In this document: positions 21,158 to 21,719 of the stretch, one piece after another | How positions within the stretch are numbered: position 1 is the first letter of the stretch | How the letters are laid out: every line of letters starts with the position of its first letter | Origin: an uncultured Lachnospiraceae bacterium | GTDB taxonomy: Bacteria; Bacillota; Clostridia; Lachnospirales; Lachnospiraceae | DNA length: 21,719 bases | Direction: 5' to 3' | NCBI GenBank assembly: GCA_946623295.1 | Contig: CAMOQY010000004.1 | Span: 1-21,719, forward strand | Position numbers and translations under genes: made by a program | Notes under the pieces: generated by a model | The model's database searches: none | What the model was told of the DNA's origin: nothing | What the model saw: only the letters and a program-made list of their open reading frames with translations

Positions 21158-21569
21158 AAAAATCCACGGCAGAGAGCAACAGCGGGCGCTCGGTAGAATA
21201 CTATTTCATACTTTTTTTCAAAAAACGGCAAAAAAGTATGAAAAAGTCCCCGGTGGAGAGCGACAGCGGCCGACAGATGGAGCACTGTTTCATACTTTTT
21301 TTCAAAAAACGGCAAAAAAGTATGAAAATATCCCCGGTGGAGAGCAACAGCGGCCGTCAGGTAGAGTACTATTTCATACTTTTTTTCAAAAAACGGCAAA
21401 AAAGTATGAAAATATCCCCGGTGGAGAGCAACAGCGGCCGCCAGATGGAGCACTTTTTCATACTTTTTTTCAAAAAACGGCAAAAAAGTATGAAAAAGTC
21501 CCCGGCGGAGAGCAACAGCGGCCGTCAGGCAGAGTACTATTTCATACTTTTTTTCAAAAAAAGGCAAAA
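21120..21569. repeat. Hairpin array, 84-bp period, six copies
   Basis: CATAC occurs at 21123, 21207, 21291, 21375, 21459 and 21543, exactly 84 bp apart. Each unit has a 14-bp perfect stem, TTTCATACTTTTTT with AAAAAAGTATGAAA, around the 12-nt loop TCAAAAAACGGC, and then a 44-bp linker. Copy 6 is slightly degenerate (loop AAAAAAAGGC, one A lost). Linkers share CCCCGGTGGAGAG and AACAGCGGCCG. The linker ends alternate: AGARTACTA after copies 1, 3 and 5, and GATGGAGCACT after copies 2 and 4, pointing to a 168-bp dimer. Because 84 is divisible by three, reading frames stay open on both strands with 28-residue repeats. I judge these to be by-products. Confidence 0.93.
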
Positions 21570-21658
21570 AGTATGAAAGGACTCCAGCTGAGGGAGCCGG
21601 CAGCGGTCCGAGAGAGGTAAACGCGTGCTTCGTGCAGCTTCAGAGTGCGGTCAGTATC

Positions 21659-21719
21659 CTATAAGCAATACTTATCTATCATCATGGCAATGGCTTTTAC
21701 CGGAAGCGGCTGCATGAAA
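21659..21719 (-). CDS. Possible 3' end of a minus-strand gene (runs off right edge)
   Basis: Reading in from the right edge, a minus-strand frame gives FMQPLPVKAIAMMIDKYCL and a stop at 21661-21659. It is too short to assign. It would transcribe toward the 84-bp array. A palindrome ATAAG-CAATA-CTTAT covers the last codons. It may equally be chance. Confidence 0.2.
   Translation of the reverse strand, partial: FMQPLPVKAIAMMIDKYCL

Noticed and set aside
21019..21620. Long frames with 28-residue repeats on both strands of the 84-bp array
   Set aside because: The period is a multiple of three, so any frame open in one unit stays open in all. Several frames on opposite strands are open at once and none has its own ribosome site or family signature.

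Overview
The window looks like chromosome of a Gram-positive anaerobe of the class Clostridia, probably Lachnospiraceae-like and fairly GC-rich by eye. This is an inference. It rests on Shine-Dalgarno sites of the GGAGG type, lipoprotein signals followed by Ala/Glu/Asp-rich linkers, a TRAP transporter, a solute-binding protein fused to an ABC permease, a DUF554 membrane protein and a cytoplasmic type I asparaginase. I saw no rRNA, tRNA, CRISPR array, transposase or phage gene.

Layout from the left. A minus-strand fumarate reductase/succinate dehydrogenase pair runs off the left edge: a cytochrome b-type anchor, then the N-terminal 171 residues of the flavoprotein. A 66-bp tandem repeat array separates it from a plus-strand membrane-anchored metallophosphoesterase. 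About 1.2 kb of non-coding DNA follows, holding two more arrays: four hairpins at exact 74-bp spacing, and a 53-bp array. Next comes a TRAP operon, dctQ-dctM-dctP, behind a near-consensus promoter with a LacI-type palindrome upstream. A minus-strand block follows: a cyclic-di-GMP phosphodiesterase with a large extracytoplasmic sensor, and a polar amino acid ABC system made of a binding-protein/permease fusion and an unusual ATPase. Then come a LysR regulator and three serine hydrolases of different families, a small PH-like membrane protein, DUF554, the broken start of a CoA-transferase, and asparaginase. The right end is an array of six hairpins at exact 84-bp spacing.

The genes suggest a cell living on organic acids, amino acids and esters. 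Asparaginase yields aspartate, a source of fumarate; the TRAP system imports an organic acid; the FrdA-like complex would reduce fumarate. The esterases would release acids or alcohols from esters. These links are inferred from family membership, not shown by the sequence.

The least explained content is the intergenic repeats. Four arrays have different unit lengths (66, 74, 53 and 84 bp). Two of them (74 and 84 bp) build a hairpin with a similar 12-nt loop while the outer stem bases differ and still pair. Three arrays show signs of dimeric higher-order structure. Two protein architectures also deserve attention: an ABC ATPase carrying what looks like a histidine-kinase-type ATPase (RsbW/SpoIIAB-like) domain, and a transporter whose binding-protein lobes are arranged C-half, full domain, N-half, as if circularly permuted.
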